Source: Bacteroidota bacterium
Lineage (GTDB): Bacteria; Bacteroidota; Bacteroidia; Chitinophagales; Chitinophagaceae
Direction of reading: 5' to 3'
Assembly (NCBI GenBank): GCA_018266775.1
Contig: JAFDZS010000011.1
Coordinates: 131,245 to 195,244, forward strand
DNA length: 64,000 nt
Shown piece by piece: positions 1 through 8,817 of this stretch; position 1 is the stretch's first letter; each line of letters opens with the position of its first letter. Below the pieces are notes generated by a model. The model did no database searches. It was not told the origin of the DNA and was given only the letters and a program-made list of their open reading frames with translations. The translations under genes were made by a program, and so were the position numbers.

Positions 1-407
1 CATACTGGTTAGTAAAATCAGAACCTTCCATATATAGTTGGGATCAGCTTGTTGCAGAAAAACAAACCGTTTGGAGCGGTGTGCGTAACTATGCTGCCCG
101 TATTAATTTAAGAGCTATGAAGAAAGGCGATGAAATGCTTTATTACCACAGTAATGAGGGCGTGGAAATTGTAGGTATTGCCAAAGTGGTTAAAGAAGCT
201 TACCAGGACCCCACGACTGACAATGACCGTTGGGTGGCAGTGGATATTAAGCCGGTAAGAAAATTAAAAAAACCGGTATCGCTCGATACATTGAAAAAAG
301 ATAAACGCTTCGCTAATATGGACCTCGTTCGCCTGGGCAGGTTAAGTGTGCAAACGGTTAAAGAGGAAGAATGGAAATGGATCATGGAAATGGCAGGAGA
401 AAAATGA
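1..407 (+). CDS. EVE domain-containing protein (5' end missing)
   Basis: The reading frame is already open at the window edge: codons from position 3 read YWLVKSEPS, the usual N-terminus of EVE-domain proteins, so only the first residue or two are missing. Further family marks are W-S-G-V-R-N-Y-A-A-R and G-D-E-M-L-Y-Y-H-S. EVE domains share the PUA-like fold and are thought to bind modified bases in nucleic acid; no specific substrate can be inferred. The GTG at 81 is an internal valine codon, not the start. The gene ends at TGA 405-407, with no partner gene visible on the left. The family is clear, the cellular role is not. Confidence 0.9.
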   Translation, partial: YWLVKSEPSIYSWDQLVAEKQTVWSGVRNYAARINLRAMKKGDEMLYYHSNEGVEIVGIAKVVKEAYQDPTTDNDRWVAVDIKPVRKLKKPVSLDTLKKDKRFANMDLVRLGRLSVQTVKEEEWKWIMEMAGEK

Positions 408-674
408 TTGCAGCTTAACTTCGTGGGCTGATTCCAAAAATGCTTTTCAAATTAATTCCTCTTCAGAGGAAGTCAACCTGCAAGGTTGCCTTCCTTATAA
501 AAACAACCGCAACAATTCGTGTGAAAACTGTTACTGCTTGTTTGTTGTAAAACTTTCATTAAAGCTGTTATTACCACTTTAACAAATTTACCGGGTTACT
601 TTTTGATGGGTTGTTGCATTATGGAATACGATGCATCCGTAATCTAATTTCTAACAACAATCAAAATCATTTTT

Positions 675-1592
675 ATGTCTAAGCTTAATCCGTTTTACGG
701 AGGTGTACTCCTGTTGCTGTTATTTTCTGCTTGCAACCAAAACAAACCTGGAGTTGATGATGACCCCATAAGTTCGCTCAACAGAAAACAAGACCAGGTG
801 GAACTCAAAACAGATTCGCAGCAAACCTTCCAGCCGCCGTCTGCAACACTGCCACCGCAGAAACGGGCAGATACCGCAAACATCAATACATCACCTAAAA
901 CCACTGCCTATATAGACTGGGATAAAAAAATTATCAAAACCGCCAATGTAAAACTGGAGGTGAAGGACTTCAAAGCGTATAACGATAAGCTGCATCAAAC
1001 CTTAAAACAGTATGGCGCTTATGTGGCGCAGGAAGAACAAAATACAAGCGAAGAGCACACTGAAGACATCGTTACAATTAAAGTGCCCGTTGAGCAATTT
1101 GATAATTTGATGAACCAGGTGACAGAAAGCGGCGAAAAAGTAAAAGAGAAAAAAATAACAACTGAAGATGTAACTGCAGAAATATTTGATACCAAATCGA
1201 GGCTGGAAACACGAAAGCAGATCAGGCAGAAATACCTGGACTTTGCAAAAGCTGCGAGGAATACTGATGAAGTAATTAAAGCTGAAGATGAACTGAATAA
1301 TATCCAGGAGCAAATCGAATCAGCGGCAGGCAGGATACAATTCCTCAATCATCAATCGGTGTACAGCACTATCAATCTCACTTTTTTTCAATTGGTGGAA
1401 GGCTATAAACCTGCGGATGATAATCCGTCTTTCTTTTCCCGTTTAAGTGCAGCGTTTTCAACCGGCGGCAGTTGGCTCGGTAGTGTGTTAATAGCATTAA
1501 TAGCAGTTTGGCCATTGTGGATCAGCGTTATAGCAGGCGTGTGGATATTGAAAAGAATACTGCCCGCCAGGAAAACTGTTGCAAATAAATAA
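675..1592 (+). CDS. DUF4349 domain-containing lipoprotein
   Basis: 305 residues. The N-terminus has a hydrophobic run ending in LLFSAC, a lipobox, so the mature protein would be lipid-anchored at Cys20. After a Pro/Gln-rich linker (about residues 25-75) comes the DUF4349 core starting near WDKKIIKTANVKLEV, with a long charged, probably coiled-coil stretch (about 155-215), then a hydrophobic helix near 265-292 and a basic tail. The family is common in Bacteroidota and Firmicutes envelopes and its function is not established. It is followed after only 36 bp by the sirtuin gene, but a strong hairpin lies between them. The start ATG has no competing upstream start. Confidence 0.85.
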   Translation: MSKLNPFYGGVLLLLLFSACNQNKPGVDDDPISSLNRKQDQVELKTDSQQTFQPPSATLPPQKRADTANINTSPKTTAYIDWDKKIIKTANVKLEVKDFKAYNDKLHQTLKQYGAYVAQEEQNTSEEHTEDIVTIKVPVEQFDNLMNQVTESGEKVKEKKITTEDVTAEIFDTKSRLETRKQIRQKYLDFAKAARNTDEVIKAEDELNNIQEQIESAAGRIQFLNHQSVYSTINLTFFQLVEGYKPADDNPSFFSRLSAAFSTGGSWLGSVLIALIAVWPLWISVIAGVWILKRILPARKTVANK

Positions 1593-1599
1593 TGCACCA

Positions 1600-1643
1600 T
1601 AAATTTGTATCCATCGTACAACAAAACGATGGATACAAATTTA
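1600..1643. promoter_or_regulatory. 17-bp perfect inverted repeat over the sirtuin start codon
   Basis: Arms 1600-1616 and 1627-1643 are exact reverse complements, separated by a 10-base loop (TACAACAAAA). The right arm contains the ATG at 1629. In mRNA this would bury the start codon in a stable stem. No T-tract follows, so it does not look like an intrinsic terminator. It may control translation of the sirtuin or stabilise the upstream transcript; which is not known. Confidence 0.75.
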
Positions 1644-2321
1644 AAAAAACATATCGTAGTGCTTACCGGCGCTGGCATCAGCGCTGAAAGCGGCTTAAAA
1701 ACTTTCCGCGATGGTGATGGCTTGTGGATGGGGTATAACATTGAAGATGTAGCCACACCTCGTGCATTTAAAAAGAATCCGCAGTTGGTACTCGACTTTT
1801 ATAATCATCGCAGAAGTGAAGTGGCCAAAGCACAACCTAATGCCGCACATATTGCCTTAGCCGAACTGGAAAAAGATTTTAAAGTCACCATTATCACGCA
1901 AAATATTGACGACCTGCACGAGCGTGGAGGCAGTACCAATGTGGTGCATTTGCATGGTGAAATTTTTAAAATGCGCAGCATCGCCAGCTATCATACGTTG
2001 TACGACATCAGGGGAGATATCAATGTTGGCGATATGGCACCCGATGGTTTTCAATTACGGCCGCATATAGTATGGTTTGAAGAAGCAGTGCCAATGATGG
2101 AAACAGCGGCGGCCATTGCAATGGACTGCGATTACTTTGTTGTGATAGGAACATCGCTGCAGGTTTACCCTGCCGCATCATTGCTACAGTATGTACCTGC
2201 AGGCATTCCCAGGTTTATTATCGATAAAAAAATCCCTTCCGTTGGCCAGTACCCGAATCTGCACATCATTGAAAAAGCGGCCACAGAAGGAGTGCCGGAA
2301 TTAAAAAATTATTTATCCTGA
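1629..2321 (+). CDS. cobB: NAD-dependent deacylase of the sirtuin family, lacking zinc cysteines
   Basis: 230 residues from ATG 1629 (a TTG at 1605 is an unlikely alternative). Sirtuin motifs are in order: GAGIS(A)ESG with F-R-D for NAD binding near residues 12-25, TQNIDDLHERGG near 95, catalytic His in HLHGE, and GTSLQVYPAA near 185. These enzymes remove acyl groups from lysine using NAD. The four zinc-binding cysteines usually found after the catalytic His are absent; the protein has one cysteine in all. This zinc-free form occurs in a bacterial subgroup as far as I recall, but the acyl specificity cannot be read from the sequence. The start codon sits inside a perfect hairpin. Confidence 0.88.
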   Translation: MDTNLKKHIVVLTGAGISAESGLKTFRDGDGLWMGYNIEDVATPRAFKKNPQLVLDFYNHRRSEVAKAQPNAAHIALAELEKDFKVTIITQNIDDLHERGGSTNVVHLHGEIFKMRSIASYHTLYDIRGDINVGDMAPDGFQLRPHIVWFEEAVPMMETAAAIAMDCDYFVVIGTSLQVYPAASLLQYVPAGIPRFIIDKKIPSVGQYPNLHIIEKAATEGVPELKNYLS

Positions 2322-2365
2322 AAATTGACAAACCAAGGTGTAACCTTCGTCAGTCTGTGAGTTGG

Positions 2366-2785
2366 TTATTTCAAAACATATTCTTCTAAAAATTCCCTCG
2401 CCCTGCAAACCGGAATTGTGGAGAAATAATAATCCTGTATATCTTCAGTAACAATATACTGGCATTTGCTGTTGAGCGCAGCAAAGTATTCCATGCCATC
2501 TTCAAAGTCAGTAATTTTTTTATGCTGAATGGACTGCTGTACCTCATTTTTCCCAACCTCTGCAATTACTATTTTTTTGGAAAGCAGTTCAATCTTTTGT
2601 TTGGCCAGCGCGGTACCGCTTTTCTTTTCGGCAAAATAAAAGGCAATGGCTAAACAAACAGGAGAGGTGTAAACGGTATATTTTCTTTGATCGGCCAGGC
2701 TTACAATGCGTGCCGCGTAAGTAAACAGGGGATATTCTTTATTCAGCACCGCCACAAGAATATTGGCATCTAAAAATAATTTCAT
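2366..2785 (-). CDS. PIN-domain toxin (putative ribonuclease)
   Basis: 139 residues. The opening MKLFLDANILVAVL carries the first acidic residue of a PIN domain, E/D residues follow in the middle (DFEDGMEYFAAL), and TEDIQDY near the end supplies the last acidic cluster. PIN toxins are Mg-dependent RNases. The start overlaps the stop of the upstream small gene by 4 bp (ATGA), the standard arrangement of an antitoxin-toxin operon. It is convergent with the sirtuin gene. The RNA target is unknown. Confidence 0.85.
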   Translation of the reverse strand: MKLFLDANILVAVLNKEYPLFTYAARIVSLADQRKYTVYTSPVCLAIAFYFAEKKSGTALAKQKIELLSKKIVIAEVGKNEVQQSIQHKKITDFEDGMEYFAALNSKCQYIVTEDIQDYYFSTIPVCRAREFLEEYVLK

Positions 2786-3042
2786 CCCTTCTTGCGGTTA
2801 AAATATTCTTTCTTGAGGTCTTTGTTTTTCTTTGCCTGGGTATGATATTCTATTTCGCCTTCAGAAACCATACTTACCCAATCGGAAACAGGCAATTCTT
2901 CTAAAGAATGTATAGTGCTGCTGGTTACCTTATCCAAAAGAAATTCTGTTAAACGGGACAGGCTGATATTATTTTCCCTTGCAAAACGCTTGGCTTTATT
3001 GATCACATCTTCATCAAAACTTAATGTTACCTTGGCATCCAT
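2782..3042 (-). CDS. Antitoxin, DUF6364-like (ribbon-helix-helix)
   Basis: 86 residues. The N-terminus K-V-T-L-S-F-D-E-D-V-I-N-K-A-K-R-F-A fits a ribbon-helix-helix DNA-binding unit, with a strand followed by two helices (NNISLSRLTEFLLDKV). The C-terminal half is charged and would wrap the PIN toxin. It lies first in the operon and overlaps the toxin by 4 bp. A perfect Bacteroidota -7 box lies 15 bp upstream and TACGTA repeats lie behind it, which fits autorepression by this protein. The family name is an assignment by resemblance. Confidence 0.8.
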   Translation of the reverse strand: MDAKVTLSFDEDVINKAKRFARENNISLSRLTEFLLDKVTSSTIHSLEELPVSDWVSMVSEGEIEYHTQAKKNKDLKKEYFNRKKG

Positions 3043-3057
3043 ATTTTCCTCTTTTCA

Positions 3058-3100
3058 CAAAAGTACTCCTTTTACGTATAGTTTTTTTATTTTTTACGTA
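3058..3100 (-). promoter_or_regulatory. Promoter and operator-like repeats of the antitoxin-toxin operon
   Basis: On the minus strand TACTTTTG (3065-3058) matches the -7 consensus TAnnTTTG and ends 15 bp before the antitoxin ATG. Two TACGTA palindromes (3073-3078, 3095-3100), each in the context TTTTACGTA, lie 22 bp apart, about two helical turns, across the expected -33 region. That is the geometry expected for a ribbon-helix-helix operator. The outer copy overlaps the 3' end of the neighbouring dehydrogenase gene. Confidence 0.5.
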
Positions 3101-4428
3101 CTTTTTTCTTCAAAGCTGATGCCTTGTTGCTGCAATGCAGCCAGCACTGGTTCATAAATTTCTTTTACTGTGGGTATATGCAACCCCGTTAGTGCTATTT
3201 TTCCCTGTAAAAGTAAACTGGCGGCAATGCCTAAGGGCAAGCCAACAGTTTTTGCCATAGCCGTATGCAGGTTATCCGTACCAGTTACAGTAAGCCAGCT
3301 TTGTACAGTGTGTGTATTGTTTTGCAGTTCATATTCCAGCTCATGCAGCATAACGATCATATCTTTATCTGCAGGCTGCATGGCCAGTTTTTGCTCTGCA
3401 ATAAATTGCAGTATATCGGCAGAACATTGTGCCGCTTTAGGCAGTTTTTGTTGAGCCAATAATCCTAAAAAAGTAAACTGGCTCTTCAATTCAGTATGAT
3501 ATTCATCCGCCACGTACAAATCCATGTATTCATCAAAACTCATTTCAGCATCTTCCACCATGTACAACTTTCTTTCCAGCCAGTCCGCATAAGTTTCGCA
3601 ATCCATAATATTATCATGGTCATCGGTGTCTGTTAATCCCAGGTTTACAATATAATCCCAGCCCCGGCAAAAGGCAGGGTAACGCAGCGTGGTGCGTATA
3701 AATGTTGCAGCATCTTCCAGATGATACAATGGCATATACCCCAGGGAATCCCTGTTGGGGTAATATGCCAGTTCACCAAGGCCGGGCACTTCAACCGTTT
3801 TTGCATTTTCAAAAATGGCATAATAAGGTGCTTCAGTAACCTGGCCATGCTCTTTATATACAGCGCCGGCACTGCCTGCCAAAACAATATTACGGGGGTT
3901 CCAGCTGATCTTATAATGCCAGGGGTTATTATCACTTTCTGGTGCCACTAAACCGCCGCAATGGCTTTTAAATGCTGTAATGCGGCCACCTTTTATTTTA
4001 ATGGCATCAATCATTTGCATGGCACTCATGTGGTCAATGCCTGGGTCAAGGCCCATTTCGCATAAAAACAATAAGTCTTTGGCAGCAATATCATTTTCCA
4101 ATTCCTTAATCGCTTTGTCAACATAAGAAGCCGTTAATAAATGTTTGCCCAGCACCAGGCAATCCTGCGCCACTAAAACATGCAGGTCTGGCGGCATCAT
4201 GGAAATAACCACATCAGCTTTTGAAATCAATGCTGTTCTTTCCGTTTCTTTTTTAATATCCAGTTGAACAGCTTCGGCAAACGGGGAGTGATGGGTTTTG
4301 GACAATACAAGTTCCCTGTCAGCATCGGCAACAACCAATTGCCAGCCATGCTGCTGAACTTCCTGCAATAAAAAATCAATCAATACGGTAGCGGATTTTC
4401 CAGCCCCTAATAAGAGAATAGTTTTCAC
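3094..4428 (-). CDS. Saccharopine dehydrogenase-like oxidoreductase
   Basis: 444 residues from GTG 4428, chosen because it places the Rossmann strand KTILLLGAGKSA at the N-terminus; TTG at 4449 would add seven residues. The NAD(P)-binding motif GAGKSA, the segment ADVVISMMPPDLH, and the central CEMGLDPGIDHMSAM are those of the saccharopine dehydrogenase (LYS9-like) family, which works in lysine degradation or in reductive synthesis. The alpha-aminoadipate pathway partners are not in the window, so the physiological reaction is inferred from the family only. The stop codon overlaps the toxin operon's operator region. It is divergent from gyrA, separated by 260 bp. Confidence 0.82.
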   Translation of the reverse strand: MKTILLLGAGKSATVLIDFLLQEVQQHGWQLVVADADRELVLSKTHHSPFAEAVQLDIKKETERTALISKADVVISMMPPDLHVLVAQDCLVLGKHLLTASYVDKAIKELENDIAAKDLLFLCEMGLDPGIDHMSAMQMIDAIKIKGGRITAFKSHCGGLVAPESDNNPWHYKISWNPRNIVLAGSAGAVYKEHGQVTEAPYYAIFENAKTVEVPGLGELAYYPNRDSLGYMPLYHLEDAATFIRTTLRYPAFCRGWDYIVNLGLTDTDDHDNIMDCETYADWLERKLYMVEDAEMSFDEYMDLYVADEYHTELKSQFTFLGLLAQQKLPKAAQCSADILQFIAEQKLAMQPADKDMIVMLHELEYELQNNTHTVQSWLTVTGTDNLHTAMAKTVGLPLGIAASLLLQGKIALTGLHIPTVKEIYEPVLAALQQQGISFEEKST

Positions 4429-4626
4429 AATCAGCAATTTTAAAAGCAATATAAAGGTATTTATCTGGCAAAAAAATAATCCGTTTGTTAACGCCTCAAT
4501 ACAATTGAAAAAACGGGCTGTTCAAACCCTTATTCAACGGGCTTTATGCAGCATTAAATCTTATTAAAAATTATTGTCCACAACAGGCGGAAAAATGTGT
4601 ACAAATAAGCCATGTAAACAGGCATT

Positions 4627-4663
4627 TTTGCAAGGAAAAACGGGCTGAAAGCGTTACTTTCGC
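4627..4663 (+). promoter_or_regulatory. Probable gyrA promoter
   Basis: TACTTTCGC (4655-4663) resembles the Bacteroidota -7 box and TTTG lies at 4627-4630. The 24-bp spacing is longer than the usual 19-21, so the assignment is tentative. Transcription would begin about 25 bases before the gyrA ATG. Confidence 0.4.
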
Positions 4664-4690
4664 AGGCACTTTAGCGGACATAAATTTTAT

Positions 4691-7303
4691 ATGGAAAACA
4701 ACGAAGAATTAAAAGACGGAAACCTCAATAACCGGGGTAAAGTAATACCGGTAAATATTGAGGAACAAATGAAAACTTCTTACATCGATTACAGCATGAG
4801 CGTAATAGTTGGCCGTGCATTGCCCGATGTAAGAGATGGCTTTAAACCCGTACACCGCCGTGTGTTGTATGGCATGAGCGAACTGGGCAATTTCAGTAAC
4901 AGGCCTTATAAAAAAAGCGCCCGTATTGTAGGTGAGGTAATGGGTAAATACCATCCCCATGGCGACTCTGCCATTTACGATACCATTGTGCGTATGGCAC
5001 AGGAATGGAACCTGCGCTACACATTGGTAGATGGCCAGGGAAACTTCGGTAGCCAGGGCGATGATCCCCCCGCTGCCATGCGTTATACCGAGATCCGCAT
5101 GCAGCGCCTTGCTGAAGCCATGCTGGACGATATTGAAAAAGAAACGGTAGACTTTCAACTGAACTTTGATGACAGCTTACAGGAACCCACTGTATTGCCT
5201 ACCCGAATACCGCAGTTGCTGGTAAACGGAAGCAGCGGTATTGCTGTGGGTATGGCTACCAATATGATGCCGCATAACCTTGGAGAAGTGGTGGATGCCT
5301 GCGTTGCGTACATCGATAATAATGACATTACCATCGACGAGTTAACCCATCATGTAAAAGGCCCCGATTTCCCCACCGGTGGTATCATTTATGGTTTTGA
5401 AGGTGTAAAGGCAGGCATGCACACCGGCCGTGGCCGTGTGGTACTGCGTGGTAAGGTAAATATAGAAACCACAGCAAATGGCAGGGAAAAACTCATCATT
5501 TACGAAATCCCTTACCAGGTTAATATTGATTCATTGGCGGCAAGGATAGGGGAGATTGTGGTGGAGAAAACCATTGAAGGCATATCCAGCGTAAACGATG
5601 AATCCAATAAAAAAGAAGGGATCCGTATTGTTATTGAACTGAAGAAAGACGCGGTGGCACAAGTGGTGATTAACCAACTGTATAAACATACCGACCTGCA
5701 AACTTCTTACGGCATCAACAACGTAGCCATTGTAAGGGGAAGGCCCGAAATACTGAACCTGAAAGCCCTGGTAAAAGAGTTTGTGGATTTCAGGCATGAA
5801 GTGGTGGTAAGAAGAACCACGTATGAATTACGCAAAGCAGAAGAAAGGGCGCATATACTGGAAGGTTATATCATTGCATTGGATAATCTGGATGCAGTAA
5901 TACAACTCATCCGTGAATCATCCACACCGGCAATAGCACAGGAAGGATTGATTACCCAATTCGGCATGTCTGAAATACAGGCCAAAGCAGTGCTGGAATT
6001 GCGCCTGCAGCGCTTAACCGGCATGGAGATCAACAAGATCAGGGAAGAACATGCCGAGATCATGAAACTGATTGAACGGTTGAAGGAAATCCTGGCCACA
6101 CCAGAACTGCGTTATGGCATCATCAAAGATGAATTGAACGAAGTAAAAAATAAATTTGGCGATGCACGCCGTACTGAGATCACTTATCTTGATGATGAGA
6201 TCAGCATGCTCGATCTGATTGAAGAAGAAGATGTGGTGGTAACTATATCACACATGGGTTACATCAAGCGTACATCCGCCACCGAATACCGCCAGCAACG
6301 CAGGGGAGGCCGCGGCGCAAAAGGCAGCAGCACCAGGCAGGAAGATTATATTGAACATTTATTTGTAGCCAGCACACACCATACACTGCTCATCTTTACT
6401 GAAAAAGGGCGTTGTTACTGGTTGCCTGTATATCAAATACCGGAAGGTGATAAAACCAGCAAGGGCCGTGCGATACAAAACCTGCTGCAAATGCCAGGAG
6501 ATGATAAAGTAAGGGCTATTATCGATATAAAAGATTTTAAAGACGAGGAATTTGTAAAGAATCATTACATCGTTCTTTGTACCAAAAAAGGCATTATTAA
6601 GAAGACTGACCTGGAAGATTTCAGCCGTCCACGCCAAACCGGTATCAATGCCATTAACATCCTGGAAGGTGACCAATTGTTAGCAGCAAGGTTAACAGAT
6701 GGCAATTCAGAAATCATCATGGCGGTGAAGAGTGGCCGTGCCATTCGTTTCCCTGAAGAGAAAGTACGCAGTACCGGCAGGGGATCCATAGGTGTGGCAG
6801 GTATAGAAGTGGACGATGAGAATGATGAAGTAGTAGGGTTGGTTTGTGTGAACCGTGAAGACAAGAACAAAACCATATTGGTGGTAAGCGAAAAGGGATA
6901 TGGCAAACGCACATCATTGGATGATGCCGAAACCGGCGAAGCCAATTACCGCATCACCAACCGCGGAGGTAAAGGCGTGAAAACGATCAATGTAACATCA
7001 AAAACGGGCGGACTTGTTGGTTTGCTGGATGTAACAGAGAAAGAAGACCTGATGATCACCTGCCTGTCCGGCATCACCATACGCATGCCGGTAACGCAGA
7101 TCAGTGAGCAGGGCCGTGCCACCCAGGGTGTAAAACTGATACGGGTAGACGAAAATGACGGCATTGCCGCCATCACCAAACTGGATGAGCAGGAAGAAGA
7201 AACGGAAATTGCAGAAGCCAGCCATGAGGATACACTTGCTGACAACACACCAGAAGCTGGCGACACTGCACCAAACGCTGCGGAAGAACCAGCAGACAAC
7301 TAA
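4691..7303 (+). CDS. gyrA: DNA gyrase subunit A
   Basis: 870 residues. This subunit cuts and rejoins DNA in gyrase, which introduces negative supercoils with GyrB. Visible marks: [17 protein letters not shown] near 41-57, [17 protein letters not shown] at 88-104, the catalytic tyrosine in [10 protein letters not shown] (Tyr132), and the GyrA box [10 protein letters not shown], which separates gyrase from topoisomerase IV, followed by six beta-pinwheel repeats and an acidic tail. At the quinolone-determining positions the residues are Ser93 and Asp97, the susceptible-type pair. gyrB is not in the window. The ATG is preceded by a plausible promoter, and the next gene starts 2 bp after the stop. 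Confidence 0.98.
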   Translation: MENNEELKDGNLNNRGKVIPVNIEEQMKTSYIDYSMSVIVGRALPDVRDGFKPVHRRVLYGMSELGNFSNRPYKKSARIVGEVMGKYHPHGDSAIYDTIVRMAQEWNLRYTLVDGQGNFGSQGDDPPAAMRYTEIRMQRLAEAMLDDIEKETVDFQLNFDDSLQEPTVLPTRIPQLLVNGSSGIAVGMATNMMPHNLGEVVDACVAYIDNNDITIDELTHHVKGPDFPTGGIIYGFEGVKAGMHTGRGRVVLRGKVNIETTANGREKLIIYEIPYQVNIDSLAARIGEIVVEKTIEGISSVNDESNKKEGIRIVIELKKDAVAQVVINQLYKHTDLQTSYGINNVAIVRGRPEILNLKALVKEFVDFRHEVVVRRTTYELRKAEERAHILEGYIIALDNLDAVIQLIRESSTPAIAQEGLITQFGMSEIQAKAVLELRLQRLTGMEINKIREEHAEIMKLIERLKEILATPELRYGIIKDELNEVKNKFGDARRTEITYLDDEISMLDLIEEEDVVVTISHMGYIKRTSATEYRQQRRGGRGAKGSSTRQEDYIEHLFVASTHHTLLIFTEKGRCYWLPVYQIPEGDKTSKGRAIQNLLQMPGDDKVRAIIDIKDFKDEEFVKNHYIVLCTKKGIIKKTDLEDFSRPRQTGINAINILEGDQLLAARLTDGNSEIIMAVKSGRAIRFPEEKVRSTGRGSIGVAGIEVDDENDEVVGLVCVNREDKNKTILVVSEKGYGKRTSLDDAETGEANYRITNRGGKGVKTINVTSKTGGLVGLLDVTEKEDLMITCLSGITIRMPVTQISEQGRATQGVKLIRVDENDGIAAITKLDEQEEETEIAEASHEDTLADNTPEAGDTAPNAAEEPADN

Positions 7304-7305
7304 TA

Positions 7306-8508
7306 ATGAAACGGTTTATGCAATACAAAAAGTCAATACTTACGGGTATTGGCTTTTTATTTTTTATAGCTGTAACAAAGGGGCAAACACTGGAAAATGC
7401 ACGCAGACTATGGCTTCAAAATGATCTTGCCCGTGCCAAAGCCGCTATTGACAGTTTTACACAACAATACCCGCAACAGGCAGCAGGCTGGTTACTCCAG
7501 GCAAATATTGCTTACAGCATTGCAGCTGCACCGCAATGGCAAAACCTGTTGCCCGATGGATATATGGAAGCGTTTTATGCCCTTTCAAAAGCTGCACAGG
7601 CAAACCCTTCTTTTACAGACAGCATTTTGAACAAGAGCCATTACGAACTGCCACAACAGTTATATGACAAGCTTTCTGCACAGGGTGTGGCAACATTCAA
7701 CACTGCCATTGATCAAAAAGACAGGCAGGTATTTAAAACTGCCTTCGCCATTTTCAGGAACGCAAACAGGATCAGTTTTTGGCTGCACGAAAAAAATGAA
7801 AACTTCCCTGCGCTGGATACTGCCAATTTATATTACAGCACCATGGCGGCAATCAATGCAGAAGATGAGAGCAACGCCATTTTGTTAGCGCAAAAAACAG
7901 CGCTGTACAATATTGCAACCGATTCCCGTAACCTGGATTGGAAAAATATTTATCAGTGGCTGGTATATCAATACCGGAAGGAAAACAATGCCCCTTATTT
8001 TTTGAAATATGCCGCATTGGGAAAATCACTATTTCCTGCGTCAGATTATTTTACTTTAAGCGAAATTGACTGGTACCGGCAGCGGGGACAATACAAAGAA
8101 ATGATGAACGCTTATCAAAACCTTTTTGCAACATTTGGCAAACAGGATCGTTATATGCTGGCGTATGGCGGCGATTGGTTAAATGCCATCTATAACAATC
8201 ATTCCGGTATTGCAGAAACCTATAAAGAAAGAGACAATAATGCGGCACAATTAATTGCTGTTTTAATAAACTACTTAAAAAATAATCCCGGCAGCACAAC
8301 AGCCCGTTTAATACTGGCCAAAACCTTTATCAACCGTACTACAGACGCGGCTAAGCAAAAAGCAAAAGCGGCATCTTCAAAACGCAGCAACCAGCAACAC
8401 CAGTGGTTGCAAAGTGCACGGAAGCTGCTGAATGAAATTGTAGAGCAATTTCCATCTGCAGAAAGGATGGAAGCGAAGGAGTTGCTTGGAAAAGTAAGTC
8501 ATAGATAA
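7306..8508 (+). CDS. Exported protein with TPR-like helical repeats, function unknown
   Basis: 400 residues. A signal peptide is visible (basic MKRFMQYKKS, hydrophobic core, then VTKGQ). A second ATG at 7318 would give a shorter signal peptide and is equally possible. The rest is alpha-helical, with segments such as ENARRLWLQNDLARAKAAIDSF and a late LILAKTFINRTTDAAKQKAKA that resemble tetratricopeptide repeats, but no repeat set is clean. It begins 2 bp after gyrA and is probably co-transcribed with it. A terminator lies about 160 bp downstream. I do not recognise a specific family. Confidence 0.75.
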   Translation: MKRFMQYKKSILTGIGFLFFIAVTKGQTLENARRLWLQNDLARAKAAIDSFTQQYPQQAAGWLLQANIAYSIAAAPQWQNLLPDGYMEAFYALSKAAQANPSFTDSILNKSHYELPQQLYDKLSAQGVATFNTAIDQKDRQVFKTAFAIFRNANRISFWLHEKNENFPALDTANLYYSTMAAINAEDESNAILLAQKTALYNIATDSRNLDWKNIYQWLVYQYRKENNAPYFLKYAALGKSLFPASDYFTLSEIDWYRQRGQYKEMMNAYQNLFATFGKQDRYMLAYGGDWLNAIYNNHSGIAETYKERDNNAAQLIAVLINYLKNNPGSTTARLILAKTFINRTTDAAKQKAKAASSKRSNQQHQWLQSARKLLNEIVEQFPSAERMEAKELLGKVSHR

Positions 8509-8556
8509 TCAACAATGGATGGCAGTTAAAAAAAGAATTTCTAAGTTGTCGCAGGC

Positions 8557-8614
8557 TTCTCTGTAATGAAATGACCTTTATGTAGTATGGGAAATGGAAT
8601 GAAAGAGAAAGAAA
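8557..8614. repeat. Dispersed repeat, copy 1
   Basis: Shares TTCTCTG-AATG-AATGACCTT at its left and AATGAAAGAGAAAG at its right with 10339-10400. The ends TTCTCT and AGAGAA are inverted relative to each other, like a small non-autonomous element. A shorter third match is at 11638-11660. Confidence 0.5.
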
Positions 8615-8631
8615 TACTCGCTTTCTAAAAC

Positions 8632-8650
8632 GGTTTGCCGCAGGCGAACC
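8632..8650. repeat. Palindromic hairpin repeat, copy 1
   Basis: GGTTTGCC (8632-8639), a 3-base loop, then GGCGAACC (8643-8650), one mismatch. A second, perfect copy in the same orientation is at 10859-10877; both are followed within 12 bases by GTTTTA. Confidence 0.6.
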
Positions 8651-8665
8651 TGGATGTTTTAAATA

Positions 8666-8700
8666 ACAAAAGCCTCAATTAAGAGGCCTTTGTTTAAAAA
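8666..8700 (+). terminator. Intrinsic terminator after the gyrA operon
   Basis: ACAAA-A-GCCTC (8666-8676) pairs with GAGGC-C-TTTGT (8683-8693) around an AATTAA loop, one internal mismatch, with a T-rich run inside and after the right arm. Confidence 0.6.
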
Positions 8701-8817
8701 TTTAAGACTGTTCAGTTGGAGCGCCTGCCTTTCGGCTGTTCGGTTCTCCCGCCTGTCTCAACACAAAACTAATATTTAATTTGAAAATTACAAATAAAAT
8801 ATTTTAAAAATTAAATA

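Larger units (their letters stand above)
8509..8817. other. Intergenic stretch with dispersed repeats, no gene
   Basis: No convincing reading frame. It holds a repeat shared with 10339-10400 (8557-8614), a GGTTTGCC hairpin (8632-8650) also found near 10859, and a terminator (8666-8700). The remainder is AT-rich. Confidence 0.6.

Noticed and set aside
4450..4690. Origin of replication near gyrA
   Set aside because: Only one DnaA-box-like sequence (TTGTCCACA) is seen at about 4572; no cluster, and no dnaA or dnaN.
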